DNA of 64,000 nucleotides from Sipunculus nudus (taxonomy: Eukaryota > Annelida > Sipuncula > Golfingiida > Sipunculidae), in contig CM049306.1 of assembly GCA_026874595.1 (NCBI GenBank), forward strand, positions 6,094,019 through 6,158,018. The letters run 5' to 3'. Positions 63,776 through 64,000 of the stretch are shown piece by piece. The position numbers were made by a program, and so were the translations under genes. The notes below the pieces were generated by a model. The model was not told the origin of the DNA, made no database searches, and was given only the letters and a program-made list of their open reading frames with translations. Position 1 is the first letter of the stretch, and the number at the start of each line of letters is the position of its first letter.

Positions 63776-64000
63776 CTGCTATGTGACACAAGCATCGCAA
63801 ACCTCAAGGCTTGCATTACATTTCACTGGGCTATAACCAATACATATCTTGCAATTATTTCAGTAAAGCCCCTTTTAACTGTTCAAGGCCTACAATTAGG
63901 GTGCGATCGCATGCGACCATTTGGTCCCACGATAGGCTGTAACAAGGGTCTAACGCCATAGATCGCATCAAGTGTCGTAAAAGCATCACTAATGCAACAG

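Overview
The window is AT-rich, repeat-dense animal nuclear DNA. Three things indicate a eukaryote: one recognisable gene is split by a 3.9 kb GT-AG intron, there are tRNA-derived SINEs, solo LTRs and hAT-like elements, and there are many TA, GA and CA microsatellites and poly-C runs. The gene and SINE style fit a marine invertebrate, probably a mollusc; that assignment is inference and cannot be settled from the sequence alone.

Layout. Positions 1-2990 are non-coding, with a TA microsatellite and two dispersed-repeat fragments. About 2990-20030 is a single 17 kb satellite built on a 21-bp monomer, grouped into 63-bp trimers and then into larger blocks opened by a 22-bp variant monomer. Within it are tandem duplications of 1,286, 1,664 and 3,558 bp. 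Positions 20065-31000 hold a 438-bp hAT-like element with an 8-bp target duplication, a cluster of rearranged copies of one element with a Helitron-like 3' end, two tRNA-derived SINE pieces and a solo LTR. A second solo LTR lies at 34796-35569 and a third at 51904-52629.

The only gene I can support is at 41345-46484 on the plus strand, with two coding exons and a predicted protein of 415 residues. It is a secreted alpha/beta-hydrolase of the LpqC / PHB-depolymerase / feruloyl-esterase-like (CE1) family. The residue aligned with the catalytic serine is glycine (GHGNGG instead of GxSxG), while the expected Asp and His are kept. It is therefore a candidate secreted pseudoenzyme. Its first intron carries about 24 copies of a 47-bp GC-rich minisatellite with a GC-box-like motif in nearly every copy.

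From 46500 to 64000 I see no convincing gene. There are a SINE, a solo LTR, a 466-bp hAT-like element, minisatellites of about 19, 39 and 44 bp and several microsatellites. The 44-bp array at 60100-60660 lies inside a dispersed element whose other copy, at about 1300-1500 and inverted, carries the monomer only once; the pair shows a before-and-after view of minisatellite birth. The many open frames across the 21-bp and 39-bp arrays come from repeat periods divisible by three and are not taken as genes.
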